Positions 47,226 through 59,437 of a stretch of 64,000 nt of DNA are shown here, piece after piece (positions within the stretch are counted from its first letter, which is position 1; each line of letters opens with the position of its first letter). Under the pieces are notes generated by a model. It did no database searches, was not told the origin of the DNA, and saw nothing but the letters and a program-made list of their open reading frames with translations. The stretch is from Metellina segmentata (Eukaryota > Arthropoda > Arachnida > Araneae > Tetragnathidae). The translations under genes were made by a program, and so were the position numbers. Where the stretch lies: NCBI GenBank assembly GCA_947359465.1, contig OX375881.1:77027914-77091913 (forward strand), written 5' to 3'.

Positions 47226-47558
47226 GATCAACTGGTCTGGTGGTTAAGATGTTAGCCTCTAGATCGGAAGGTTCCTGGTTGGGGTCCGGGTCAGTGCATG
47301 GATGTTTTTAAGTGTATGGTGTAGAGGCGGCTGGTACACCTTAAATCTGTCGTGGCCAAAAGTCCTCATGTTGAGTTGGTGTGGAAGTTTGGAGAGTGGG
47401 GTGCCAGCTCAGGTGTTGCCTCGTCATCTGACCGTGGTTCAGAATTACGTGGTGTTGTCCTCTGATCTTTCCCTTTGGGTATTGATCCCGTACCGTCGTC
47501 AATGGCCCGTTGTCTTGCTCTAGTACAACGTTAATTAAAAAAATTACCAAATTACCGC
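47226..47558 (+). mobile_element. SINE-A, near-complete, short TSD
   Basis: Very similar to the copy at 15388: head GGTGGTTAAGATGTTAGCCT, B-box region degenerate (GGTTGGGGTCC), body, and a tail with ATTACC repeats. GGATAGTA occurs at 47218-47225 and 47559-47566, a plausible 8-bp target duplication. Confidence 0.9.
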
Positions 47559-47568
47559 GGATAGTATG

Positions 47569-47632
47569 GGGCGACGTATGGTAGATTTAGGGGCGACTTA
47601 TGGTAGATTTAGGGGCGATTTATGGTAAAGTA
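47569..47632. repeat. ~22-bp tandem repeat, ~3 copies
   Basis: GGGGCGACGTATGGTAGATT, then GGGGCGACTTATGGTAGATT and GGGGCGATTTATGGTA. Confidence 0.9.
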
Positions 47633-47634
47633 TG

Positions 47635-48940
47635 ATAGAAATAGGTCCCAATTGAAATCGCCACATCACACAGTGTGTCATTTTTGATTCTAGGTGGACA
47701 AAATTCAATTTTCGTAGTGTCGCAGATTGTCAAAAAGACATATATTAAAAATAGTATGTCCCCTTAGCAAAACCACGGTTTTATTTTTCTAGATAATTGC
47801 TCCTAATAGGATGTACAGGGGTCCAAAGTCGAACTTTCTGCGTTGACTGTGAAACCGATCTGGCGAATGCATATTAGTGGAGTGGAACTTTGAGGAAAAC
47901 TGAAAATAGGTCCTATATTTTCTTTAGTGCTATTGAGTAGATACTATCATTAACTTCTGTTCATCGAGGTATGTTTACGTGCTTTTAGTTCTTCTTGGGT
48001 ATTATTTCATTAATTTGCAGGATCCTTTTGAATTTTTTCTAATTAGCAACTTACGAAACTGCTGATTAAAAATTTCAACTAGACTTTTAACACATTATAC
48101 CACCGTATATCACCGAAGTATTACATATTCATTATAGCCTGACTCATTTGACGTGCGCAGAACAAAATATTTCTTACGGAAGTCAGCGGAACTAATCGAT
48201 AGAGCTAAAATTTCAGAATGACTATGGAAATATTTCCTCAGTCCAATTCTGACATTTGTGTGATAAATACGAATCAAACGAAAATCGATGCTATTTTTAC
48301 TTATATTTACCAAGAAATGGTTGAATATTTCTTACCAAATATTGTTTTGAGTGTTTTAAATACTTTTAAAGCGAAATTTGTTGAATTACTCACCAAAGAA
48401 TTGAGCAAAAGAGAAGTAAAATGAACGAGCACAAAGAACTATTCGTCAGAAATAATTCTTTTTGATTTCAAGAAAATCTTACCTTTTCTCACACTGTGGT
48501 TTAAGATCTACCAAGTAATTCACATGGAAGTTTGAAAAATAGGCATAGAAGGCCTCTAAAAGATTTTTAAGCCTGTAGTTCCAAGGTATAGAAAATGAAA
48601 CTCGTAACCTTGTAAGGACAGCTAGTCAAAAAGAATTGTCAATGGCCACCGAAGTAAATTTAGAAAGTCAGGTGTATGATATTCTACTTCAAATTGTCAG
48701 AGAGCTCTTTGCTGCTTTTCTGGAAGAGGTACATTTATGAAAACGATCCGTGTCTTAGTAAAATTATCTGAAAATCATGTACTTGGGCTAGAGTTGACAT
48801 TAATCTTTCTATGCAGCAATATAAAATTACATAAACAACGTAAAGAACAATAACTCCAATTTGTATACTCCGTGTAACACAAAAATGAGATAAACGGTAG
48901 TTACTCTTCTGGGATGATTATCACGGAAGCTTCAGCTGTA
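47635..48940. other. No recognised gene
   Basis: AT-rich with short frames lacking family resemblance. Confidence 0.5.
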
Positions 48941-49494
48941 CTCACAACTAGGGATGTCAATAACCGTCCGGTTAAACCGATAAGTAGGTTTTTCCGTTTC
49001 GGTTAACTGGGTTCTTCGGTGTTTTCTTGGCACGGTTATAACCGCAGTTGTTATTTTAAAAACTAATAACCGGAAAAAAAACCGGCCCAGAAATTTCAAG
49101 AAAATTATACATGTAGCCTGTGTTTATGGGATGCAAATGGTTCCTTTTTCATAACTGATTTTTCAAGATCCACATAGTTTATATCACTTTTCAACCAATC
49201 CAGTGACATAGATTGTTTTCATTATCTGACTGCATTGCGTGTCTATGCGTGTTGAGGTATAAACAAAAGGGTTGAGCGATGATCTAAGGTACATTTATAC
49301 CAAAAAACGTTTAATTACGATGTAAAATTCAACTGGAGATGCCTAAGACATCTCTTTACAGGCGCCGATTTTGAATCGGGGGAAGCAATGTTTGGGAAAG
49401 TGACGGTTACAATTTTATTGTATATTTGTATCTGATTTATGGAGAAGTGTATTGCAACTCGCCTCGTGTTTTTAATTAGTGTGCTTAAATGTTA

Positions 49495-49620
49495 GGCCAC
49501 GTTCACATGAGGCGTTTCAACGCGCGTATGCATTAAATTATGTTTATTTATTCCTCTAATTCTTCTTCCCTGATAGCCTCGCTGACACGCGCGTTTAACG
49601 CGCCTCATGTGAACGGAACC
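49495..49620. mobile_element. 126-bp PIF/Harbinger-type MITE, TTA TSD
   Basis: GGCCACGTTCACATGAGGCG and, inverted, GGTTCCGTTCACATGAGGCG, both continuing to ACGCGCGT, form ~33-bp inverted ends. TTA lies on both sides (49492-49494, 49621-49623), the target site of PIF/Harbinger elements. Inserted in the hAT element upstream of its first exon. Confidence 0.88.
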
Positions 49621-49887
49621 TTAATGGTCTCAATTTTGGTTCTCGCAAACAGAAATGACAAGTATCCATCAAAAGAATGAAAAACGAGCAATAAAGTTAG
49701 CGAATAAGATCTAAAAATGTATTCGAGATAGCAATCACAATAATTCATTAGAATACATGCGACTAGGTGGCTACAGTATATGCAGTTAGTCATTTTTCTT
49801 TTTACCTTTCTCTGATAGCGTTCTATTTATGTAATTATTAGTTAAGGACACTGAGCTTCACAGTTTTCATCCCATCGTCTAACCGTT

Positions 49888-52510
49888 ATGCCTTCGTCGA
49901 ATGCTTGGAAATATTTTGCTAAACTGAATGAAAACGAAGCTCAATGTAATTTTTGCCTGAACCGAATTAAAAGTAGTGGAGGAACCTCAAATTAACGGCA
50001 ACATCTCAAGTACAAACATCCGAATTTTCAGGATGAAACGGTAAGTTTAAATATTTTTTCCTTTTAACCTTTAAGTAAATGGGCTGAGTGCCCCAAACAA
50101 AACTTCAAACCTTTTCCCACCAAAATTTTATAAATTTCTGGATCAGTTAAATCAGCTATCGATTAAGTACCTTCAAGTTGCTAATCGCTTGACAGTCCAA
50201 TACCGTTTTGACCATTTTACCTCAAAGTACTAACAATTTACAGCAACTAAATAGATTAAAGTTAAAAAAAAGTCTGCTATGAACATCCCATGCAACTACT
50301 TTCTAACATTAATTTTATATTTATATATTAAAATTTGAAATAAATATAGAAAAACATAGATAAAAGTTTTGAATTAACATAAGTTTGGAACAATAGTTGT
50401 TTTCAACGGTCCAAAATGTAACCATTTATAATTTTATACTTTTGTATAGCATAGTAATATAATTAATTAAGGTATCATTATAGTATACAAAAATCAGTAA
50501 ACGTGAATTTCTTTTAGGGTGTTATGAGAAACTTTTATAAGTTTTTGTATTTATGCTCAGAGTCAGCAAAACTCCGGGGAATCCTCGACATTGCCATCAC
50601 CTTTAATACGATCAAAATAGCCTCTCCTTCCACATCAGTAACAGAAAAGCAACGGCAAATAACACTTTTTGAGGCAGCAGAGAAAAACTTCTAGTTTTGA
50701 GAGTAAGTTGGTTTTTCACGATTACATAAATTTCGTGCATTTACTAAAAACTAAATCTAGTTTTCCACAATATAGTTAGCGTCTGTACCTAAATATATTT
50801 ATTGCTGTAGGCGATGGAAAACGAGAAGTCCAAATTACAAATTTACATGGTATGTAAAGACAACGCCCCTCAGTCTATTGTGGAAAAGGAGGGTTTCTTG
50901 CATTACACTAAAACGATTGCACCTTTATACAAACCACCTAACAGATATACCTTAAGAACTTTATTAGCAATCGAAATATTCCTCTTTTTAAGACCAAAAT
51001 CAGTTTAATTTTCATGTGCTTACAGGTGACACAGATGGAGTCCTCACGGTATAGAGCTACCATCAATTTACTCATAAGTAAATTGGTAGGTGTCCAACAT
51101 TTCCCCCTTTCTGCTGATATCTGCACAGTAGTCAATACCAGTCGGAGATTTTTAGTTGTGACAGTTCACTTTTTCTGTAAGGATTGCAGTAACTCTTACT
51201 TCGATTATTTTGATAGATAATATATTTACATTAGTAATTTTATTACTATTATTACAGTCACTGACGATTACCTACTAGAGACAATAATACTCGTTGTTCG
51301 AAAACTCTCGTCGCCGCATACTGGAGAGTACATCTCATCGGAAATCGGGGACCTCTTAAAATACCTCTTAAAATACCAAAATCTAAAATAGCGTCTGTAT
51401 GTACTGATGGAGGAACTAACATGATTTCAGGAGTAAAAAAAATAATCGTAGAAGGGAAGAATTTACATTGTTTTGCCCATGTGTTAAATTTAGTTATAAT
51501 GGAAGGATTAGAGGATAGTGCTAATTCGAAGTTAAAAGAGCTCATTGGGGAAGTAAAACAAATACTGAAGTTTGCTAGGCACAGTAATTTGTTTATGAAT
51601 AATCTGAGGAGCGAATAACTAAGAGAAGGAAATGTTCTTTTTGTTCAATCCATCCCAACAAGATGGAATAGCACTTATGCCATGTTGGAGAGATTTATGC
51701 ATTTATCTCCGTAAGTCGTACGTGTGTTGACAAATCCCAACCTTAAAAGAGATCCCGCATGCCTTCTGGGTCAGAAATTGAACTACTATCGGAAGTAGTA
51801 AGCATATCAGGGCCGTTTAAGGAAGCCACTACAGAAATTTCTGGAAGTGAACTGGTAGTCTAGTTGTTCCTCTTATTTCATGTTATTAAGGCATCACTTG
51901 CAAAAATTACCCCTTTTCATGATATTTATAACATGTTATTAGCAAAGTTGTCGCAACGTTTTACCTCTCGTTCAAAACTTTTATCCAACCCTCTTCTGTG
52001 TGTAAAGCGTCTCTTTCTGACCCCAGATTACAAAAACTTTATATGGCTTCTACAATTGCTAGTCAAGGAGTTTCCCAAGTCAGCAAAGAGTTAACTACCT
52101 GAGTCAATTAGGTAAAAATTCGCCTCCTTAAGCAATATCAGAGAGTTCCGATTCAACAAACCCAATCCTTCTTTGGGCAAATCATGACACAAATTTGACA
52201 AAATCCATTTTTACAAAATCGCAGGGTGCAGATGTTTATTGTCCCAATGAGCTCAAACTATGTTTGTAGCAGCCTCTGTTGTTAAGGGATAGTAGTCCAC
52301 TTGAATTTTGAGGTCAAAGAAAGACATGTTCACCTTCTTTAGCATTGCTAGCTTTTTAGTATTTGACAGTTGTTGGAAGTTCAGTGCTATCTGAAAGGTT
52401 AGTATCTACTCTGAATTCTGTGGTTTGGTTTGACAGAAGTCGATTAACTAACCAGCATATAAGTGAGCGAGTATTTATGTGCAGAGTAAATAAAAAGTAT
52501 TGGGTTGAAT
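49888..52510 (+). pseudogene. BED-finger hAT transposase pseudogene
   Basis: Exon 49888-50040: MPSSNAWKYFAKLNENEAQC, NFCLNRIKSSGG, then RQHLKYKHP, a BED zinc finger (W..F, C..C, H....H) with one stop codon where Leu is expected, ending at a GTAAGT donor. Later open pieces: EKQRQITLFEAAEKN (about 50640), MVCKDNAPQSIVEKEGFLHY (50850), LSADICTVVNTSRRFLVVTV (51110), SVCTDGGTNMISGVKK and GKNLHCFAHVLNLVIMEG (51400-51510, catalytic-core region), TRWNSTYAMLERF (51660), and SSVLSERLVSTLNSVVWFDR (about 52380-52440, dimerisation domain). Stops and frameshifts separate them. The order is that of a full-length hAT transposase. Confidence 0.92.
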
Positions 52511-52828
52511 AGATAAAACAATATTAACAAGGTAACTAATGTTTTAATTATTTTATTAGTTTGTACCTTCATTTTGAAACAATTAAGTTTTGATTTATTT
52601 TAGAATTAATGTGAATTTTTGTAACAGTTGTGATGTGATAAATAAAAACAGTTAACGACATTTAAAATTTTCAACTAATTAGAAACACCTTGAAGTTTTT
52701 TAAAATCGGATATTTGTTTCTGATTATTTAAAAAACCGTTTTTTTTAGACTCGGTTAAACCGGGGAAATTATAACCGGACGAAAAAAAACCCGGTTATTT
52801 TCTGAGAGTTGACATCCCTGCTCACAAC

Positions 52829-54195
52829 TAGTCACTAATCAACTGCTCTGTTAAACGGTTACGTACAATTTATGAACAATCCTTCATTCTGATTGTGTCG
52901 AAAGATAATATCAGAAATACATTTACAATGAGGAGCTGTGATGGCGCTGAAGTGAAAAATTTCCAGTAATTTTCTTCAGAAAAATATCACTATAAACAAA
53001 TTGTGTTTAGTATTTCTTTGGTACCTTTGTTTGTACTAATAAGGGTAAAAAATTATTTGTCAAAATCGCAACTAGACCTTGTCGTTCCATCAGATTTCTT
53101 TTTGACAAATAATTAGTAAATTTAATTTCAAGGGAAGTTAATAATGTGCAAGATACTTTAAAGCTGACTTTGTTGTTTTGATAGATATGATTAAACATCA
53201 AACAGGGAATACTAACCATAGAAACACCTCTCGTAGATTTTGTTAGAAATGCTGATAAGTCTGATTAAATAACCATTATTATTGTTATCAAGCTCTACTA
53301 AATCATTTTACAATGTTCAAATTCCATTTTGTAGATAAACTGGTGAGTTTTCTGAGCAAGAAGCAAGTGCAAGATGTATATACCACATAAAGTATCCTTG
53401 GTTCCCAGTTCCCGTAAACTATACATAAAATACTGGTCCATGAAAATATTATTTCACTTCTTGGTAACTGGCCCGCTTCTTAAAAGCGCAAGACAAGGAA
53501 TAAACACAATAGGCGATAAGATAAATAATTTCCATAAAAATGCGAAGAACTTATACGAATAGATTAGTCATTACCTCAGATCCACTAATTGTAAGTTTGC
53601 GAGCAAGCCAAATGGTATATAACTTAACGCAGCCAAATGTTTGCAAAAAGGTTGAATTTTTAAAAACACTTTCCCAGAGAGCCTTCCAAGATTTCAAGTA
53701 TATAATTTTGTAATAGTTTTCAAATATTTTCCTCTTTAGTTTTTGAATTATTCTTTATTTTTAAATGGAACTGTTATGGGTATATTTGACCATTGTTCAG
53801 GTGGATATTAATATAAAATTGCAAAACATACAGTTAGTAATTGATCGAAGTATATTTAATATATGGAGCAAAATTGACAAATTTCTTTAAATTTAGCATA
53901 TTTATGCATACAAATAGTAATTGAAAACGTTAAATGTACACCAAATTAGTATTTTATCACTCACAACCTCTTATAATCTACCCAAAACCAGTGTATTTTT
54001 GTTGCAATAATTTTTTCCACCTACATTGCGAAAATGACACACTGTGCATCGTTAAAAATACACCATGAACTTAATCGTGAAAGCACATTAGAAAAAGCCA
54101 CATGCAGTTCAATTCACATTCTGCGCATCGCGTGTACGACGCTCTTCTTCCTCTGTGAGCAAATGATGTCATATTTCAAGGCGTGCCACTGCGTT
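52829..54195. other. No recognised gene
   Basis: AT-rich, short frames only. Confidence 0.5.
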
Positions 54196-54204
54196 TGACT
54201 CAGT

Positions 54205-54480
54205 TTATCTCGGCAACCGTGAGCGCAAATTGACTGTACATGGTATGCTTTTAAAGCTCTTGACAAGATCTATTAGAGTGCATGAAGGACATTTCGCACT
54301 AGCTTGAACTTAAAACACACACTTGAACACTTAAAAAATCGTTTCCTTTTAAGAACATTTTTACAACAAATAAATAAACGCTTTTAAACCATACTAAATA
54401 AGCTCATTTCCGCCCTCCGATTTGCAAATCGTAGTCCTTTGCTGCAAATTGTGACGCCTCAATCAGAATAAAGTCTATCT
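54205..54480. repeat. Dispersed repeat E, single unit
   Basis: CGGCAACCGTGAGCGCAAAT, AAATAAACGCTTTTAAACCA and TTGCAAATCGTAGTCCTTTG correspond to 17215-17485 in the same orientation. Confidence 0.75.
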
Positions 54481-54484
54481 GTTT

Positions 54485-56150
54485 TATTTATCTTGTAAGA
54501 AGGTGCCGTTATTTTCAGAGACAGATAGATTCCTGAGACCAAGGAGGACGGAGTACCAAAGTTACTTGAAAGAGAGTAATTATTCCTGCTTGTTTCCACG
54601 AATAATGGTTGCACGGATCAAGAAGAACACATGGGTTCACCTTTAAGAGGGTCGAAAAGAAATAACGTGTGGTTGCTTCTGCTATCTATAGCTGATCACC
54701 AAGTATACAACTGTTGCGGAGAAAAGTACTAACGATAGTCTAAACATCTGTATTGATATTTCCCTAACGTACTTGCAACTTTTATTCACTGGTGAATGGA
54801 AAGAAACGAATGTGAGTTATATAAAAACCATCTTTACTAGATTCATTTGCCAATTTTGCTATTTAGTTTCATTAGGCTTGATTTTCAGCCGTGGAACTGC
54901 TTAATATACTTAGATAAAACTACAGGGAAGAACACTTTAATCTAGGGTAGTGAAAAATCTGAAAGACGGAAAGAAACGAATAATAGAAAATGAAAACGAA
55001 CGCAAAACTAGTTAAGACTTAAAAAAAAAAGATAAAATCCGTTTTAAATAAAAAGGATTGTATTCCAAAGCAATTGAAGTGAACATTCAGGACTTAATTA
55101 TGATGACATGACTGAGGTAAGCATACTTTGTCGTGTGCTGCATTATAAATAATAAATAACACCAGTAAGAAATCCACGAAATGCAGCCTAATTTATGACT
55201 AATTATGAAAGTGTGACGTGTTCATATTTCGATGCTTCTATGCAGTATAACTGGATTTGAATTGGATATTAAATGTAACAACACTGAAATCACTATACAT
55301 ATAAACAATTTCGGAACTTTTATGCAAATGCTAAGAGTTTGTCTTCTAGTTTCTCATAACTTATACACTTTTCTTTATTTCTTATTTTTTTATCTCCCGT
55401 AAGTAGCTCATAAATATGTAGATCTTTAAAAACGTACTTATGGTCTGTGTCTCATTTGTTGTCATGCATTACTAGCTCATAACAACACGGCTTCTTTTAG
55501 TATCAACAATGTTTGAGCTTCTCCTGAACTATAAGTAATAGAGGAAACTTTTTTCTAAGGATTATGCACAGTTAAAAAAATATTATTTCAGATCTCAGCC
55601 TTTTTGTTCTACGTTTCTGTCTGACACCTAAACACAGTCATGAAACAGAAAAAGGCACGAAACTCTATCAGCAGTATTCATTGCGTTTTCAGAAAGATCA
55701 GGACACCTATTAAAGTGGGTTCTTTTCATGTATGAAAGGCCACACAGAGGATAAGATTAAGATTAAGATTATGAAAAATCAATATGGTAGAGGTGTTTTT
55801 TCATGAAGTTGTGTTCAAAAATAAATGAAAAAGTGAATAGTACAGATCTGGGTAGATCCTGTGGCAATTTAGACCATAACAAAGAGGATATAGTTGGGGT
55901 AATTAAGAAGCAGCTGTAGCAAATCCATCAGCTAATTCATTGCTTTAGCACTTCAGCAGCTGGGGAACTACTCCAATGTGTGTCCATCGGTCACTGACCA
56001 TAATAAAAGTTATTGCAATTTGACACCTGGGAAATCAACGCTGAACAATTGCGAGAGGCAGATCTAATTGCTTTGATTGTGACTAGGGATTCCACAAAAA
56101 TGACAACATTGAGTTCATTTCTGTCCTATTGCCCACAATAGGTAGGTTTT
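54485..56150. other. No recognised gene
   Basis: AT-rich. A short GATTAA repeat at about 55751-55769 is the only simple structure. Confidence 0.5.
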
Positions 56151-56154
56151 TTTA

Positions 56155-56232
56155 ATTAACGTCACACTGGAGCAATACAAAGGGGTATTGATGTTATTCC
56201 GCAATCAAACCCGAAGGGAAAGGTCCAAGACC
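56155..56232 (-). mobile_element. SINE-A 3' fragment
   Basis: TTAACGTCACACTGGAGCAA followed by CGCAATCAAACCCGAAGGGA matches the SINE-A 3' end in reverse. Confidence 0.75.
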
Positions 56233-56337
56233 TTACTAGGATTTAATGCAATTGTGATAAAAGCATGGCCGCGCCGATGTATTTACATAACAATTCAGGT
56301 CACGGTTTACATCGGTTGCGGAGTTTCCTTATGCTTC

Positions 56338-56551
56338 CACGAGATATCTCGTCCATCAAGATCTGATAAATTTTGCTATTGACGGGGCATCTCGTCATCA
56401 TGATATTGCCGATTTTTTTATGATGAAGAGATCAGGATGTGGTCAGTTTTTTTTTAATAATGAGAGCCTGTTGTACTAGGTATCTCGTCCATCAAGATCT
56501 AGCCAGTTTTGCTAATAACGAGATAACTCGTCGAGACAACCACCAGGAGGG
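56338..56551 (-). mobile_element. PiggyBac-like terminus with repeated ATCTCGTC palindromes
   Basis: Read inward from 56551: CCCTCCTGGTGGTTGTCTCG, then ACGAGTTATCTCG, a GCAAAACTGGCTAGATCTTG-type block and GATGGACGAGATA. This unit occurs twice within 200 bp and carries the exact palindrome ACGAGATATCTCGT at 56340. The flank is TAAA where TTAA is expected. Confidence 0.5.
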
Positions 56552-56934
56552 TAAAAAAGTAACAAGTGATGTCATTTCTGGAACACATACACGAAAGACG
56601 TTCTGTCACAAAAATTAGTGCTACCTACATTTAGCTTGACAAGAGAAACCCTTTCATTGACTATAACCAGTTCCACTATCAACTTGTATAGTAATTTTTT
56701 GTCCGTTACAAAACGAACACATCTGGATACATGTTAGTACTACCCCATTAAATATAAATTAGAATCTCAATTGTTTTGGATAATTGTTAACAATATTTAA
56801 GAATATTCCAAAATTCCTAAACATTATTTTTTCTTTGTTATTTTTTTCTAATGCCCGAAGTTGCAAGGCAAAGCTGAAATAAAGTACCAAGAGACAGTTT
56901 TGAGAAAAATCTGGGCACTCAGTTGTGTTAGACT

Positions 56935-57385
56935 GAAAATATTTCGTCTTATATGCACATAATATGTTGTATTTGGTTGTGAAGAAAATATTAGCACTAC
57001 TGCCTGTAGATAAATCACAGAATTTCGTACTTCTCAATTAACTTACTTTTGAGCTTTGTACCTTTTGGAATCCAAAAACTTTAGGGATATTTCAAAAAAG
57101 TTAATAAATTAAGAGTAAGAAATAAATCTTTTAAAGTAATTTAAATTAGAAAATATTTCGTCTTACATAAACTTAATACGTAGTTTATTATTGTGAAGGA
57201 AGGACTAAGAACAGTACTACTGCCTGTAGACAAATCACAGAATTTCGTACTTTTGCGTTTGAGCTTTGTATCTTTGTATAAGCCACAAATATAATTTTAA
57301 GATATTTTGAAAAGAATACTATATTAAAAGAGAATGAAATAAAAACTGTAAAAGTAATTAAAATTAGAAAATAATTTTTAAAGAC
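56935..57385. repeat. Tandem duplication, period ~213 bp
   Basis: AAAATATTTCGTCTTA at 56937 recurs at 57150. CTACTGCCTGTAGATAAATC, ACAGAATTTCGTACTT, TTTGAGCTTTGTA and AAAGTAATTTAAATTAGAAA recur at the same offset. Confidence 0.9.
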
Positions 57386-57389
57386 CTTG

Positions 57390-58220
57390 TACCTCACAAA
57401 ATTGTTTTGTTAAGAATTTTGCTTCAAGAAAAGGAACTATTCGAAACGCGGAAAAAAGGAACTATTCAGCAGTGGGTAGTTAGTATTACTAGATCCTAAA
57501 ACCCATTTATATCCCAGGCACATTAATCACTTTCAGAAGTACTAAAGGGAGAATTCTTAATTGAGTAGTTTTGGATGTGTGAGCCCTAAAGTTCTCCCTA
57601 GGTATGGAATATCCCAGTCGGCCAAACAAAAGCTCGCGATTAGACAGTATTGTTCGAAAGTTAGTCTGGTGATAGTGAAGTTTCCCTTTCTTTGTAATGT
57701 CAGAATAAGTCGCTAAAGAGGAAGTTTTATGATCCCATTTCTCCGTTTAGTGCACCGCGCCAGCTATGGGCAGTGTAGAAACTTTGAAGACTGGATTAAA
57801 GTGTTCACTCAACTAAGAGGCATTGAAAGTTATATTTAATTTGATTTGCATTAGTTTTAAGGAGATATTTGCATTAAAAACTTAATAATCTCAGCTCATT
57901 CATACATATTCATATTCTCTTATAGATATTTATTATTATCATGTTAATTCAAAGAATTACTTCTTTTTGAAACTTTGTTGGTTTTGAAACCTGCAAAAAA
58001 ATCTCGTTGTTCGAAAAACTATGAAATGCTATTTCTTTGGCACGAAAGATTTATTAAACTTCATATAACGGCAGACACGAAGAATAATGCGATGCAACAC
58101 ACAAGAAGCGAAACACATGATGCAACATGCTCGACAAGTTCAACACTGATCGTTGATGTTGAATGATGGTTGAATAGGTTAACATGGATAGAAGAAAAAT
58201 GGCCAGATCACTCTTGTCTT
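57390..58220. other. No recognised gene
   Basis: AT-rich; nothing identified. Confidence 0.5.
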
Positions 58221-58227
58221 TTGTAAA

Positions 58228-59035
58228 ATAAAATACTTTAGCACATTTTCGACATCTTCGTAATTTATACAACCTATTTTGGAGGCAAATCCTATACATG
58301 CATATCCATCCATGTAATACATTGCACATACTTAACACCTCTGCTGAAGCCACAAACTCACCAAAGGTGGACACTGAGGTAACTACTACAAAATACGATT
58401 CTGTGAGAGGAATTTGGAATTTTCTTTCTGAAGTACTTTTTCTGTGAAACTGCTCAGCTCAATTCGTAATAATGACGAATCAACGGTGAATACTCTCGAA
58501 CTGGTAATTTACCTACCAGTATTTTTAGACTTGTGGCACTCTTGAACCAGGCATGCGACATTTTGAATTTCGCCATCTTTAAATGAAGGATGGAAAATTA
58601 ATTTTTGGTATGATATTCATTAGTAAGTTTCTTTAAACAAATACTTTTTTTTCTCTAGAAATTCCATTTTGTAGAACGTTTAACAATAAAATAACTTGTT
58701 TTAAAATTGAATGACTTCAATACGGCAAAGCAAATGTAACCTTTTTCAATTAAAAAAATTAGGGAATCGATTTGAAAGCGTTCTTTAAAAAGAAAATCGT
58801 TGTGTTAAACAAACTTTTATTAACAAATATAAGTTGCTTAAAAATATAGTGTCAACTCGTAAAATAAGTCACGTTGACCTTCTATCACTATGACCAATCA
58901 ATGACAGTATTTTTTAACATTAACGTTCTTTCAATATAACGGCAAAATTTCACTTAATTTGCTTTATTATTACTTACAAGCTACTTTAAATAGAATATTT
59001 GTTAGCGTTGCTGCGTGTGATGAAAAGGAATAATT
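58228..59035. repeat. Inverted dispersed repeat G, left arm
   Basis: Reverse-complement partner of 61905-62432. Matching blocks: ATGCATATCCATCCATGTAA (58297), ACTTGTTTTAAAATTGAATG (58695), TTAACATTAACGTTCTTTCA (58915) and GCTGCGTGTGATGAAAAGGA (59010). Indels make this arm about 280 bp longer. The 106-codon minus-strand frame over the first block is not conserved in the partner. Confidence 0.85.
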
Positions 59036-59437
59036 ATGAATTAAAAATTTTTTAAATAAATTTACAACAGAAAGCAGTGAAATAAGTAAAGTTGTCAGTT
59101 AAAAGGGTTTTTGAAGATATTGATTCAGGATTGTTTTTTATTCGGCATGTCGCAGTTACTACGACTTACAACTAAAAAGTGAACGAAATTTAGAAATGCG
59201 ACATTAATGCAGACAAAAAACGACAGATAATATCACTACTACGCGTGATCAACCAACACCAGATCCCCTTTCGTTCCCGTTTGAAAAATATCGTCTGTCC
59301 AAAATATTCTGAAAAACAATAAGACCTTAAATAAATGACGTATCAGATTATATTTGATAAGATTTTTTTTTTGCAAAACTAATTGATTTCTAGCATGCTG
59401 ATAAAACAATCCTAGTATAATCGCAATGCTCAAAATA

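Larger units (their letters stand above)
48949..52820 (+). mobile_element. hAT transposon, 3.87 kb, 8-bp TSD
   Basis: Ends TAGGGATGTCAATAACC and, inverted, CAGGGATGTCAACTCTC, flanked exactly by CTCACAAC at 48941-48948 and 52821-52828. CCGGTT/AACCGG motifs repeat near both ends. It contains a BED finger-type transposase gene in pieces (49888-52510) and a Harbinger-type MITE at 49495-49620. The size suggests a nearly complete element, now inactive. Confidence 0.95.

Noticed and set aside
58054..58374. 106-codon minus-strand frame in repeat G
   Set aside because: The partner copy at 62.3 kb has several stops at the aligned positions, so no coding constraint is evident.
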